Source: Patulibacter minatonensis DSM 18081
Lineage (GTDB): Bacteria > Actinomycetota > Thermoleophilia > Solirubrobacterales > Solirubrobacteraceae
NCBI RefSeq assembly: GCF_000519325.1
Contig: NZ_KI912613.1
Location: forward strand, 3,268,759-3,332,758
DNA length: 64,000 nt
Reading direction: 5' to 3'
The position numbers and the translations under genes are program-made. The notes below the pieces were generated by a model. That model did not search any database. It had not been told where the DNA came from and saw nothing but the letters and a program-made list of their open reading frames with translations. Positions 54,693-62,805 of the stretch are shown here, in pieces; position 1 is the stretch's first letter; each line of letters begins with the position of its first letter.

Positions 54693-55333
54693 AGGCCGGG
54701 CGCGTCAAGGGCCTCGACGCCGCGGCCCCGCTGGCCGACAACGCGGAGCGGATCGTCCGCCTGCGCCTCGAGGAGCTCTGCGCGTTCATCCCCGACGCCC
54801 TGGACGAGCGCGAGGTCGAGGCGCTGCACGACATGCGGATCGCCGCCAAGCGCCTCCGGTACGTCCTCGAGGTCACCTCCGCCTCGTGCTTCGGGCCGTA
54901 CGCCCGCACCGCCGCCAAACGGGCGCGCGACCTCCAGGGCCTGATCGGCGAGATCCACGACTGCGACGTCGCGCTGCCCCGGGTCCAGGAGGTCGCGCGC
55001 GAGCGGCGCGAGGCCGACGTCGCGGCGCTGCTCTCCCGTGCGGACGCCGCGGCGGTCGACCTGATGCCCGACCTCGCCCCGGACCTCCCGCACGCGGACG
55101 AGCACCGCGGGCTGGCGACGCTCGCCACGTACCTCGAGTCGCGCCGGCGGCTGCTCTACGGTCGCTTCCTCGTCCTCTGGCAGGAGCTCGAGCGCGAGGG
55201 GTTCCGGCCGCGCCTGGAGTACGCCCTCGCCGAGCGGCCGGGGGAGGGCCCCGGGGACGGCATCCCGGACGGCGTCGCGCCGTTCACGCCGCGTTCACCG
55301 GACGTTGACGACGGCGCCCCGGTGCCGTCGTAG
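54689..55333 (+). CDS. CHAD-domain protein, half-size, second
   Basis: 214-aa helical protein with a second CHAD bundle: EALHDMRIAAKRLRYVLEVT, then KRARDLQGLIGEIHDCDVAL and YLESRRRLLYGRFLVLWQEL. Conserved His, Arg and Lys line the presumed polyphosphate groove. It overlaps the first CHAD gene and ends 15 bases before ppk. The two probably assemble into one two-bundle CHAD unit that binds the PPK product. Confidence 0.87.
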   Translation: MKAGRVKGLDAAAPLADNAERIVRLRLEELCAFIPDALDEREVEALHDMRIAAKRLRYVLEVTSASCFGPYARTAAKRARDLQGLIGEIHDCDVALPRVQEVARERREADVAALLSRADAAAVDLMPDLAPDLPHADEHRGLATLATYLESRRRLLYGRFLVLWQELEREGFRPRLEYALAERPGEGPGDGIPDGVAPFTPRSPDVDDGAPVPS

Positions 55334-55336
55334 TCT
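55331..55336 (+). promoter_or_regulatory. Candidate -10 element TAGTCT before ppk
   Basis: TAGTCT ends 12 bases before the ppk ATG at 55349 and overlaps the CHAD stop codon, so ppk may have its own promoter with a ~5-base leader. Confidence 0.4.
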
Positions 55337-55348
55337 GCGAGGCCCTCC

Positions 55349-57541
55349 ATGCTCGACGACGACGCCATCTCCGACCACCCCGACGCCGCACCCACCGACG
55401 CCGGCGGCGTGGCGGTCCTCCCGGCGGTCGATCCGACCGCCCCGGAGCACTTCGTCAACCGCGAGCTCTCCTGGGTCGACTTCGACCGCCGGGTCCTCGA
55501 GCTCGCGCAGGACCCGCACACGCGCCTGCTGGAGCGCGCGAAGTTCGCGGCGATCTTCGCCTCGAACCTCGACGAGTTCTTCATGATCCGCGTCGCCGGA
55601 CTGCACGCGAAGGTGTGGGCCGAGAACCGCCGTCGCGGCCCCGACGGCCGCACCGCCGACCAGGTCCTCGACGAGCTGCGCGAGAAGCTCGAGCCGCTCG
55701 TCCAGGAGCACGCGGCGACGGTCGACCACGACATCCTCCCGGCGCTGCGCGAGCACGGCATCCGCCTGGCGCGCCACGACGAGCTCGACCCCGAGCAGCA
55801 GGCGGTGCTCAAGGAGCGCTTCCAGAACCGGATCTACCCGGTCCTGACGCCGCTGGCCGTCGGCCTCGGCCGCCCGTTCCCCTACATCTCGAACCTCTCG
55901 CTGAACCTCGGCGTGCTGGTCCGCGACCCGGACACCCGCCAGACGGTGTTCGCGCGCATCAAGCTCCCGACGGAGGTCGTCGACCGGCTCGAGGAGGTCG
56001 TCGTCGAGGGCACCCAGACCGCCGAGCCCGGGGCGACCCGCGAGCACGTCTTCGTCCCGCTGGAGGAGATCGTCGAGGCCCACCTCGACCAGCTCTTCCC
56101 CGGCATGGAGATCCTCGACCGCGGCATGTTCCGGGTCACCCGCGACGCCGACTTCGAGATCTCCGACGACGCCGACGACGTCAAGCGCGCGCTCGAGGCC
56201 GAGCTCCGCAACCGCCGCTTCGGCGAGATCGTCCGCGTCGAGATCGACGGCAGCGTCTCGGGTGCCCTGCGCACCGAGATCGTCGAGCAGCTCGGCGTCG
56301 AGGAGCGCCAGGTCTACGACCTCCCGGGACTCCTCGACCTCACCGCGCTCTGGCAGGTCGTCAAGGTGCCGGGCCACAACGAGCTCCTCGAGGCACCGTG
56401 GCGCGCGGTCACCCACCCGCGGCTGCGGGAGGGCGACGACCAGCAGGCCGACGTCTTCGCCGCCATGCGTCGTGGCGACGTCCTCGTCCACCACCCGTAC
56501 GACAGCTTCCACACCTCGGTCGAGCGCTTCCTCGACCAGGCGGCGGCCGATCGCGACGTCCTTGCGATCAAGATGACCGTGTACCGCACGAACGCGGACT
56601 CGACGCTCCTGCCGGCGCTCGTCCGCGCGTCGGAGAAGGGCAAGCAGACCGTCGCCCTGGTGGAGCTGAAGGCCCGCTTCGACGAGCAGGCGAACATCAA
56701 GTGGGCGCAGGTCCTCGAGGACACCGGCGTCCACGTGGTCTACGGCCACCCCGCGCTGAAGACGCACGCGAAGGTGATCCTCGTCGTCCGCCGCGAGGGC
56801 GAGAAGGTCCGGCACTACCTGCACATCGGCACGGGCAACTACCACGCCAAGACGGCGAACCTCTACACCGACTTCGGCCTCTTCACCCGCGACCAGGTGC
56901 TCGGCGCCGACGTGGCGGACCTCTTCAACCAGCTGACCGGCTTCGCGAAGCCCGGTGCCTTCCGGAAGGCGCTCGTCGCCCCGAACGGCCTGCGCGACGG
57001 GCTGCTGGAGCAGATCGAGCGGACGGTGGAGGCCCACCGCGCCGGGCAGCCGACCAGGATCCGCCTGAAGATGAACTCGATCGTCGACCGGGCGTCGATC
57101 CACGCGCTCTACCGCGCCTCGCAGGCCGGCGTGCCGATCGACATCAACGTCCGCGGCATCTGCTGCCTCCGCGCCGGCGTCCCGGGCCTGTCGGAGACGA
57201 TCCGGGTCCGCTCGGTGCTCGGCCGCTTCCTCGAGCACTCGCGCATCTACGCGTTCGAGCGCGGCGACGAGAAGATCGCGTTGATGGGCTCCGCCGACAT
57301 CATGGAGCGCAACCTGGACAACCGCGTCGAGCTCGTGGTCCCGGTCAGCGACCCCGCGGCCCGTGACGAGCTGCTCGACGCGCTGGATCGCGCCTTCACC
57401 GACGAGGACGGCTCCTGGGAGCTCGGCGCCGACGACCGGTGGCACCGCGTCGCGCCGCAGGACCCGGAGAACCCGCGCGGGCTCCAGCGCGGCCTGATGG
57501 AGCTCCACGCCTCCCGGGCCCGCGAGGCCGACCAGGAGTAG
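55349..57541 (+). CDS. ppk: Polyphosphate kinase 1
   Basis: 730-aa enzyme that reversibly makes polyphosphate from ATP. The N-domain opens with FVNRELSWVDFDRRVLELAQ. ASNLDEFFMIRVAGL is the H-domain start. The catalytic core has HHPYDSF, KMTVYRT, ALVELKARFDEQANIKWAQ, and LKTHAKVILVVRR, which holds the phosphorylated His. HIGTGNYHAKTA and RGICCLRAGVPGLSETI complete the phospholipase-D-like fold. Length is standard. It follows two CHAD genes, indicating a polyphosphate metabolism operon. Confidence 0.96.
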   Translation: MLDDDAISDHPDAAPTDAGGVAVLPAVDPTAPEHFVNRELSWVDFDRRVLELAQDPHTRLLERAKFAAIFASNLDEFFMIRVAGLHAKVWAENRRRGPDGRTADQVLDELREKLEPLVQEHAATVDHDILPALREHGIRLARHDELDPEQQAVLKERFQNRIYPVLTPLAVGLGRPFPYISNLSLNLGVLVRDPDTRQTVFARIKLPTEVVDRLEEVVVEGTQTAEPGATREHVFVPLEEIVEAHLDQLFPGMEILDRGMFRVTRDADFEISDDADDVKRALEAELRNRRFGEIVRVEIDGSVSGALRTEIVEQLGVEERQVYDLPGLLDLTALWQVVKVPGHNELLEAPWRAVTHPRLREGDDQQADVFAAMRRGDVLVHHPYDSFHTSVERFLDQAAADRDVLAIKMTVYRTNADSTLLPALVRASEKGKQTVALVELKARFDEQANIKWAQVLEDTGVHVVYGHPALKTHAKVILVVRREGEKVRHYLHIGTGNYHAKTANLYTDFGLFTRDQVLGADVADLFNQLTGFAKPGAFRKALVAPNGLRDGLLEQIERTVEAHRAGQPTRIRLKMNSIVDRASIHALYRASQAGVPIDINVRGICCLRAGVPGLSETIRVRSVLGRFLEHSRIYAFERGDEKIALMGSADIMERNLDNRVELVVPVSDPAARDELLDALDRAFTDEDGSWELGADDRWHRVAPQDPENPRGLQRGLMELHASRAREADQE

Positions 57542-57654
57542 CGCCGGCCGGCCGTCGCGCCGGCCACGACGAGGTCCCTTCCCCGCCGCGGCTCGTCCGC
57601 GGCGGTCGTCGTCGTGCCCGCAGCGTCGGGTGGGCGGAGCGTGTCGCGAAGCAC

Positions 57655-57674
57655 GTCCGAACCGGTCCGAACCG
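57655..57674 (+). repeat. Exact 10-base tandem direct repeat GTCCGAACCG
   Basis: Two adjacent identical copies. They begin the operator-like region 57655-57884 before the TetR gene. Confidence 0.55.
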
Positions 57675-57683
57675 AAGAATCGT

Positions 57684-57824
57684 GTACGAATCAGTACGAC
57701 TTTCGGCCACTCGTGATCGAACGCGCGCACGTTCGATCACGCCATGGATCACGCGGATCGCCAGCTACTCCGGGTACGAAGGGCGTCCAGAACGCCTGGT
57801 CGACACGCTGTCGACATCGTACGA
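57684..57824 (+). promoter_or_regulatory. Four GTACGA motifs upstream of TetR gene
   Basis: GTACGA occurs at 57684, 57694, 57774 and 57819. The last lies within TCGTACGA, an 8-base palindrome. The stretch 57542-57884 (343 bases) has no convincing gene and is visibly less GC-rich than the surroundings. Confidence 0.5.
57712..57741. promoter_or_regulatory. Perfect 12-bp inverted repeat, probable operator
   Basis: Arms CGTGATCGAACG and CGTTCGATCACG around 6 bases (CGCGCA). Size and symmetry suit a dimeric TetR-type repressor. It lies 144 bases before the TetR GTG. Confidence 0.55.
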
Positions 57825-57871
57825 ACGTCTGCCGACAGCCTGTGTACGGCGAATGGCACACGCCGGATCGT

Positions 57872-57877
57872 TAAGCT
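57872..57877 (+). promoter_or_regulatory. -10 element TAAGCT, leaderless
   Basis: TAAGCT ends 7 bases before the GTG at 57885. This fixes the TetR start downstream of the open frame at 57744. Confidence 0.55.
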
Positions 57878-57884
57878 GCATCAG

Positions 57885-58550
57885 GTGCACGACGATTCGG
57901 TTTCCCAGGCAACCACCTCTTCGCCGCGCGCGCCCCAGGCCGAGCGCCTGAGCCGCGCGCTCGTCGTCGACGCAGCGATCACGATCGCCCGTCGCGACGG
58001 ACTCGACGCCCTCTCGATGCGCCGTCTCGCCGAGGAGCTCGGCGTCTCCACGATGGCCGCCTACCGGCACGTCGCCGGGAAGGACACCCTGGTGGACGAC
58101 GTCCTCGAGGCCGTGCTGGGCGGGATGGACCACGACAGCACCGAGGACACCTGGCAGGAGCAGGTCGCCGAGATCGCCATGCGCAGCTACGAGGTCTTCC
58201 TCAGCGTCCCGGGCCTCGCCGACCACCTGCACGGCCGTGCGCTCAGCCGCCCGGGCATCGTCCAGTGGCTCGAGGCCCTCAGCCGGCCGCTCGCCGAGGC
58301 CGACATCCCGGACGACGAGCTGATCGGCTTCGTCCCGGCGCTGATCTGGCAGCTCCGCGGCGCCGCGCGCCTGGAGGCCGAGTGGTCGGAGACGCTCCAC
58401 TCCCTCGAGCAGGTCTCGGCCCTCGAGCCGTCGGACGCCCCGAACCTCCGCAGCGGCCACGACGAGATGCAGACCCGCGACGCCGCGGAGTACTTCCGCG
58501 CCTCGGTCCAGCTCCTCACCGACGGCCTGGCCGTCCGCGTCCGCGCGTAG
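57885..58550 (+). CDS. TetR-family transcriptional regulator
   Basis: 221-aa repressor. LSRALVVDAAITIARRDGLD begins the DNA-binding domain and LAEELGVSTMAAYRHVAGKD is the HTH. The C-terminal part (YEVFLSVPGLADHLHGRALS; LIGFVPALIWQLRGAARLEA) fits the TetR_C ligand-binding fold. It starts at GTG 57885, fixed by TAAGCT 7 bases upstream. It is convergent with the fatty acyl-CoA reductase gene; both share one terminator. The inverted repeat at 57712 is a likely self-operator. Confidence 0.88.
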   Translation: MHDDSVSQATTSSPRAPQAERLSRALVVDAAITIARRDGLDALSMRRLAEELGVSTMAAYRHVAGKDTLVDDVLEAVLGGMDHDSTEDTWQEQVAEIAMRSYEVFLSVPGLADHLHGRALSRPGIVQWLEALSRPLAEADIPDDELIGFVPALIWQLRGAARLEAEWSETLHSLEQVSALEPSDAPNLRSGHDEMQTRDAAEYFRASVQLLTDGLAVRVRA

Positions 58551-58565
58551 AGCAGCTCCGCCTCG

Positions 58566-58613
58566 CCTGGAACGACGAAGGGCCGCCCTCGGGCGGCCCT
58601 TCGTCGTTCCAGG
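58566..58613. terminator. Strong bidirectional hairpin terminator
   Basis: Perfect 23-bp arms running from 58566 and ending at 58613 with a 2-base centre (practically a four-base loop). The arms contain GGAACGACGAAGGGCCGCCC and its complement. Located between convergent TetR and acyl-CoA reductase genes. Confidence 0.85.
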
Positions 58614-58623
58614 GGCGGGGGCT

Positions 58624-60606
58624 TTACCAGTGCATGCCGCGCGTCAGCGCGGCGAGGACCCGCATCTCGACGCCGGTGCGCTCGTCCGGGTTCTCCGAGC
58701 CGCGGGCGGCGGCGGAGTCGGGGAACACGCGGTAGCCCATGTTCAGGATCACGTCGGACACGCGCGGTGCGACGGCGTAGAGGACCTCGCCGGCGGTCCC
58801 GAGCAGCGTGTTGATCTGCTTCGGGCGGTCCACCATCGCCTTCGACACGAGGTCGGCGGCCTCGACCGGGGTGATCGTCGGGACGCGGTCGTAGAGCTTC
58901 GTCGGGGCGATCATCGGCGTGCGCACGAGCGGCATGTGGATCGTCGTGAACGTGACGTTCGCGCCGAGCATCTCGGCGGCCACGATGCGGGTCCACGCGT
59001 CGAGCGCCGTCTTCGACGCGACGTAGGCGGAGAACCGCGGCGGCCAGGTCTGCGCGCCGATCGAGCTGATGTTCACGACGTGCCCGCCGCCGTGCTCGAC
59101 CATGTGGGGGACGACGCCCATGATCAGGCGGATGCAGCCGAAGTAGTTCAGCTGCATCGTCCGCTCGAAGTCGTGGAAGCGGTTGAGGCTGAGCTTCAGC
59201 GACCGGCGGATGGAACGACCCGCGTTGTTGATGACGATGTCGACGCGGTGCTCGCGCGTGACCGTCTTGGCCAGCTCGTCGATCGCCTCCAGGTCGTTGA
59301 GGTCGCACGGGTAGACGTACGCCGTCCCGCCGTGCGCCTCGATCTGGCGCTTCAGGGCCTCGAGCTTCGACCGCGTCCTGGCGACCAGGAGCGGCGTGCC
59401 GCCGGCGAGCGCGACCTTCAGGGCCGTCGCCTCGCCGATACCCGACGACGCGCCGGTGATCAGCACCGTGCGGCCGACCATGGCCTCGCGGAGCTTCGTG
59501 TCGTTGTGGAGCGCCGGGTCGAGGTTGCGCTCCCAGAAGTCCCAGAGGACCGCGGCGTAGTCCTTGAACCGCGGCAGCGTGACGCCGCTGCCGACGAGCG
59601 CCTGCTCGGCCCGGCGGGCGTCGAAGACCGGGACGAAGCTCAGGTGCGGGAGGACCTCGTCCGGGATCCCGGTGGGGGACAGGAGGATCCGTCGGAGCGG
59701 TGCCAGGCCGGGGGCCTTCAGCGCCGCGCCGAGCACGCCCTTGTGGACGTCGATCGGCGGCATGCCCGGCGGGCGCAGCGACAGGCGGGGCGCGCGGGCC
59801 GCCTTCGCGACGAGGTTGAGGACCTCGACCAGCGGCTGGGGCCGCGGGGCGGTCAGGTGGAACGCCTGCTGGTCCAGGCCGGGCTCGTGGGCGATGTGGT
59901 CCATCGCGCCGACGACGTAGTCGACCGGGACGAAGTTCGTGGCGCCCATGTCGGGGGCCATCAGCGGGATGAAGCCGGGCAGCTTCCGCATCGCCTTGAT
60001 CAGGCCGAACGTGTAGTACGGCCCGTCGATCTTGTCCATCTCGCCGGTCTCGGAGTGCCCGACGACGATGGCGGGGCGGTACACGCGCCACGGGACGAGC
60101 GTCTCGCCGCGGGCGATGCGCTCGGACTCGAACTTCGTCCGGTGGTACGGCGCGGGCAGCGGCTGGCCCTCGTCGAACATGTCCTCGCGGAACACGCCCT
60201 CGAAGTCGCCGGCAACGGCGACGGAGGAGACGTGGTGGAAGCAGCCGGTCTCGACGACGTTCGCCAGCTCGACCGCGTGGCGCGTGCCCTCGACGTTCAG
60301 CGCGTCGTTGCGCTCCGCCGACGCGGTCATGTCGTAGATCGCCGCGAGGTGGAAGACGTGGTCGATCTGCCCGCGGTGCTCGTCGATCCAGGCGGGGTCG
60401 ACGCCCATCGCCGGGCTCTCGAGATCGCCGACGACGACCTTCACGCGCTCGGCGGCGCCCTCCGGCCAGCCCGCGATCAGGCGGTCGACCTTCGGCTGGG
60501 AGGCGTCGCGGACGACGAGGTGCACGTCGCCCTCCCGCTTCTCCAGCAGCGTGGCCACCAGATGGCGGCCGATGAACCCCGTTGCTCCCGTGACCAGGTA
60601 GGCCAT
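58624..60606 (-). CDS. Bifunctional fatty acyl-CoA reductase (AcrA1-like, two SDR domains)
   Basis: 660-aa fusion of two short-chain dehydrogenase domains. The N-terminal extended-SDR (VTGATGFIGRHLVATLLEKR; YHRTKFESERIA with Tyr and Lys) resembles male-sterility/NAD_binding_4 acyl-CoA reductases. The C-terminal classical SDR has LITGASSGIGEATAL, NNAGRSIRRS, and YVASKTALDAW. Mycobacterial AcrA1 has the same order and is annotated as acyl-CoA reductase. It would reduce acyl-CoA to aldehyde or alcohol for wax esters. AGAAGGGA lies at Shine-Dalgarno distance, so the start is leadered. Confidence 0.85.
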   Translation of the reverse strand: MAYLVTGATGFIGRHLVATLLEKREGDVHLVVRDASQPKVDRLIAGWPEGAAERVKVVVGDLESPAMGVDPAWIDEHRGQIDHVFHLAAIYDMTASAERNDALNVEGTRHAVELANVVETGCFHHVSSVAVAGDFEGVFREDMFDEGQPLPAPYHRTKFESERIARGETLVPWRVYRPAIVVGHSETGEMDKIDGPYYTFGLIKAMRKLPGFIPLMAPDMGATNFVPVDYVVGAMDHIAHEPGLDQQAFHLTAPRPQPLVEVLNLVAKAARAPRLSLRPPGMPPIDVHKGVLGAALKAPGLAPLRRILLSPTGIPDEVLPHLSFVPVFDARRAEQALVGSGVTLPRFKDYAAVLWDFWERNLDPALHNDTKLREAMVGRTVLITGASSGIGEATALKVALAGGTPLLVARTRSKLEALKRQIEAHGGTAYVYPCDLNDLEAIDELAKTVTREHRVDIVINNAGRSIRRSLKLSLNRFHDFERTMQLNYFGCIRLIMGVVPHMVEHGGGHVVNISSIGAQTWPPRFSAYVASKTALDAWTRIVAAEMLGANVTFTTIHMPLVRTPMIAPTKLYDRVPTITPVEAADLVSKAMVDRPKQINTLLGTAGEVLYAVAPRVSDVILNMGYRVFPDSAAARGSENPDERTGVEMRVLAALTRGMHW

Positions 60607-60651
60607 GAGTCGTCCCTTCTGCGCGGGTGCCCTGCGCGATCGATCGGCGCG

Positions 60652-60657
60652 AGCGTA
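60652..60657 (-). promoter_or_regulatory. Candidate -10 element TACGCT, leadered gene
   Basis: TACGCT on the minus strand lies 45 bases before the reductase ATG at 60606, implying a ~38-base leader with a Shine-Dalgarno sequence. Confidence 0.45.
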
Positions 60658-60685
60658 CCCCACGAACGGGGGAGGCGTGGGACGT

Positions 60686-60699
60686 TGACGTGTCCGTCA
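60686..60699. promoter_or_regulatory. Small inverted repeat upstream of reductase promoter
   Basis: TGACG-TGTC-CGTCA, 14 bases, 28 bases beyond the TACGCT box. Possible repressor site. Confidence 0.3.
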
Positions 60700-60845
60700 G
60701 CGACCGTTCGGCGGCGCGTTCCGTCCCGCGGTAGGACCGGTGGACGGACGGCACTCGCGCCGCCCGCGGCCGTTCGGCGGGTTGGACGACGGCTGGACCC
60801 GCCGGGACGACGGGCCGGGGGCGCGCCCGGCGGGGCGCGCGGGCC

Positions 60846-61118
60846 CTACCAGCCGAGGCGCTTGTCGCCCGTGGCCTTGCGGTTGCGTGCCGCGGCGAGG
60901 CGGGCGTACTTGCGCTTGTCGAGGCGCCACTGCAGCAGGCTGGCGAGCCCGACGAAGGCGGGGATGCCCAGCAGGATGGCGAAGCCGAAGAGCGTGACCA
61001 TGAGGTCGTTGTTCTCGCCGACGAGGCCCTGACCGCTGTCGATCTTGGCGGAGGCTGGAACGACGAAGGCCGAGAGCGCAGCGAGCGTGGTCGCGGCGAG
61101 GACGATGAGGCGGCGCAT
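60846..61118 (-). CDS. Small exported membrane protein
   Basis: 90-aa protein. MRRLIVLAATTLAALSAFVV with PASA is a signal peptide; LMVTLFGFAILLGIPAFVGL is one transmembrane helix, followed by a basic tail (WRLDKRKYARLAAARNRKATGDKRLGW has many Lys/Arg). No known family is recognised. ATG 61118 is preferred over an upstream TTG because TACGAT lies 8 bases before it. The start is only 27 bases from the divergent enoyl-CoA hydratase start. Confidence 0.65.
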   Translation of the reverse strand: MRRLIVLAATTLAALSAFVVPASAKIDSGQGLVGENNDLMVTLFGFAILLGIPAFVGLASLLQWRLDKRKYARLAAARNRKATGDKRLGW

Positions 61119-61126
61119 GGGTGCCA

Positions 61127-61136
61127 ATCGTATAGA
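61127..61136. promoter_or_regulatory. Overlapping divergent -10 elements
   Basis: The minus -10 TACGAT (61127-61132) and a plus -10-like TATAGA (61131-61136) share two bases inside a 27-base divergent gap. Confidence 0.45.
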
Positions 61137-61145
61137 ACCCCGCCG

Positions 61146-61880
61146 ATGACGGGACTGCAGCGAGCACGCGTGGCCGACGGGGTCGAGGTCCTGCGCCTGG
61201 ACCGGCCCGATCGGCGCAACGCGATGGACACCGCGACGCTCGACGAGCTGCTGACCGCGTTCGCGGAGCTCGCGGCCGACGAGACCCTCCGGGTGGCCGT
61301 CCTCTCGACCACCTCGACCCGCGCGCTGTGCGCCGGCGCCGACGTCGCGGAGGCGCTCGACCGCGCCGGCGGGATCGCCCGGATGGAGCGCTTCGCCCAG
61401 GTCTACCAGGCGCTGACGGATCTCCCGGTGCCCACCGTCGCGGTCTGCGTCGGCAACGTCGTCGGCGCGGGCGCGGAGTTCGCGGCGGCGTGCGACCTCC
61501 GCGTGGCCGGGGACAACCTGAAGCTCGCGTGGGCGGGGGCGAAGCTCGGCGTCCCCGTCGGGCCGGCGCGCCTGGTCCCGCTCGTCGGCCTGTCCCGGGC
61601 GAAGGAGCTGATCTACAGCGGTCGCACGGTCGGCGCCGAGGAGGCCGGGCGGATCGGGCTGGCCGAGCGGGTCGTCCGCGCCGACGAGGCGGAGGCGGCC
61701 GCCGTCGAGCTCGCGAACGAGCTGGCGACGCGCCCCGGAGAGGGTCTGCGGCGCCTCAAGACGATGTTCCGCGACTACGAGGACCTCTCCGGTCGCACGG
61801 CCCGGGAGAACGCGACGCTCCTGGACTGGCAGCGCTACGGCGCGGGGCTGCCCCAGGGCGGCATGCGCGGGGGCCGCTGA
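61146..61880 (+). CDS. Enoyl-CoA hydratase/isomerase family protein
   Basis: 244-aa crotonase-fold protein. LDRPDRRNAMDTATLDELL and ALCAGADVAEA form the first CoA-binding half; GNVVGAGAEFAAACDLRVAG is the oxyanion/active-site loop with one Glu. The second catalytic position, usually PE in F..PE..LG, reads WAGAKLGV here, so it is changed. It may be an isomerase, hydrolase or a variant hydratase in fatty acid or aromatic catabolism. Confidence 0.85.
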   Translation: MTGLQRARVADGVEVLRLDRPDRRNAMDTATLDELLTAFAELAADETLRVAVLSTTSTRALCAGADVAEALDRAGGIARMERFAQVYQALTDLPVPTVAVCVGNVVGAGAEFAAACDLRVAGDNLKLAWAGAKLGVPVGPARLVPLVGLSRAKELIYSGRTVGAEEAGRIGLAERVVRADEAEAAAVELANELATRPGEGLRRLKTMFRDYEDLSGRTARENATLLDWQRYGAGLPQGGMRGGR

Positions 61881-61901
61881 CCCCGGGGGTGACGCGGCGG
61901 G

Positions 61902-62720
61902 TCAGACGACGGCGTCGCGGTGCGCCTGCGTCGTCTTGCCGATCCGGCGGAACCCGAGGCGCTCGTACCACCCGGCGGCGTAGGAGTTCGGGTCGGCGAG
62001 CAGCGTGACCCGCGCGACGTCCCGGTCGATCGCCAGCCCGCCGACGGCGCGCATGACCGCGGTGCCGACCCCCGAGCGCTCGTGCGCGGGGTGGGTCAGC
62101 ACGTCGTCGACCTCCACGTGCAGGCTGCCGCGGTGGACGACGGCGACCCCGACGCCCTCGCCGGTGTCCGAGCGCGCGACGAGATGGGCTGCGCCCTCCG
62201 CGGGCGCGACGCTCCACTGCGTGGCGACCTCCTCGCGCTCGCGCTCGCTGCGCGAGGTCTCCATGGACCCGGCGGCCCGGCGGATGTCCTGGCCGGCCCC
62301 GGGGCCGTACGGCGCGACCGTCCAGCGACGACCGGGCCGCGGCCGCGCGCGCTCGACGAGCACCTCCGGGGCGACCGCCAGGACCGCGAGGTCGACGACG
62401 ACGTAGCCGGCGGCGCGCAGCACGGCGGTCAGGCGGCTCGCGTCCGCGTGCGAGCGCAGGTCGATCGCCCGGTGGGCGAGTCCCGCGGCGTCGTGCGCGG
62501 CCTCGACCGCCGTCACCGTGTCGGCCGGGTCGAGCCCGCCGGCGCCGGGCACGACCTGGGCCCGGTTGACCGCCCAGACGTGCGGGGCGGCGGGGGTCGT
62601 CAGCATCCAGCCGAACGTCGTCCGACGGGCGTCGGCGGCCCGGGCGCGGGCGACCCCGGCCGCGTGGCCGACGGTGAGCTCGGCCCACCACGTGTCGCTG
62701 CGGTCCGCGATCGGCTGCAC
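61902..62720 (-). CDS. GNAT-family acetyltransferase with N-terminal extension
   Basis: 272-aa protein. The C-terminal ~110 residues form the GNAT domain: VDDVLTHPAHERSGVGTAVM is the acetyl-CoA pyrophosphate loop and AAGWYERLGFRRIGKT the final strand. The N-terminal half (AGLAHRAIDLRSHADASRLT, YVVVDLAVLAVAPEVL) looks like a degenerate GNAT fold, so the protein may be a two-domain GNAT. GTG 62720 fits TAGCGT 7 bases upstream. Confidence 0.78.
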   Translation of the reverse strand: MQPIADRSDTWWAELTVGHAAGVARARAADARRTTFGWMLTTPAAPHVWAVNRAQVVPGAGGLDPADTVTAVEAAHDAAGLAHRAIDLRSHADASRLTAVLRAAGYVVVDLAVLAVAPEVLVERARPRPGRRWTVAPYGPGAGQDIRRAAGSMETSRSEREREEVATQWSVAPAEGAAHLVARSDTGEGVGVAVVHRGSLHVEVDDVLTHPAHERSGVGTAVMRAVGGLAIDRDVARVTLLADPNSYAAGWYERLGFRRIGKTTQAHRDAVV

Positions 62721-62727
62721 CGCGGGA

Positions 62728-62733
62728 ACGCTA
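62728..62733 (-). promoter_or_regulatory. -10 element TAGCGT, leaderless
   Basis: TAGCGT on the minus strand ends 7 bases before the GTG at 62720. Confidence 0.55.
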
Positions 62734-62805
62734 GTGCAGGCCGGCCGGGAGCCGTCCGGCGGGGCGGGCGGTCGCGGTGCGGGCGGACAAGGCTGCGTGC
62801 CGGGC

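Noticed and set aside
57744-57884. N-terminal extension of the TetR protein back to 57744
   Set aside because: The extra residues lack TetR character, and the TAAGCT box 7 bases before GTG 57885 lies inside the extension.
61050-61070. Another copy of the GGAACGACGAA terminator motif at about 61058
   Set aside because: It lies inside the coding region for a signal peptide (FVVPA codons) with no hairpin partner, so it looks coincidental.
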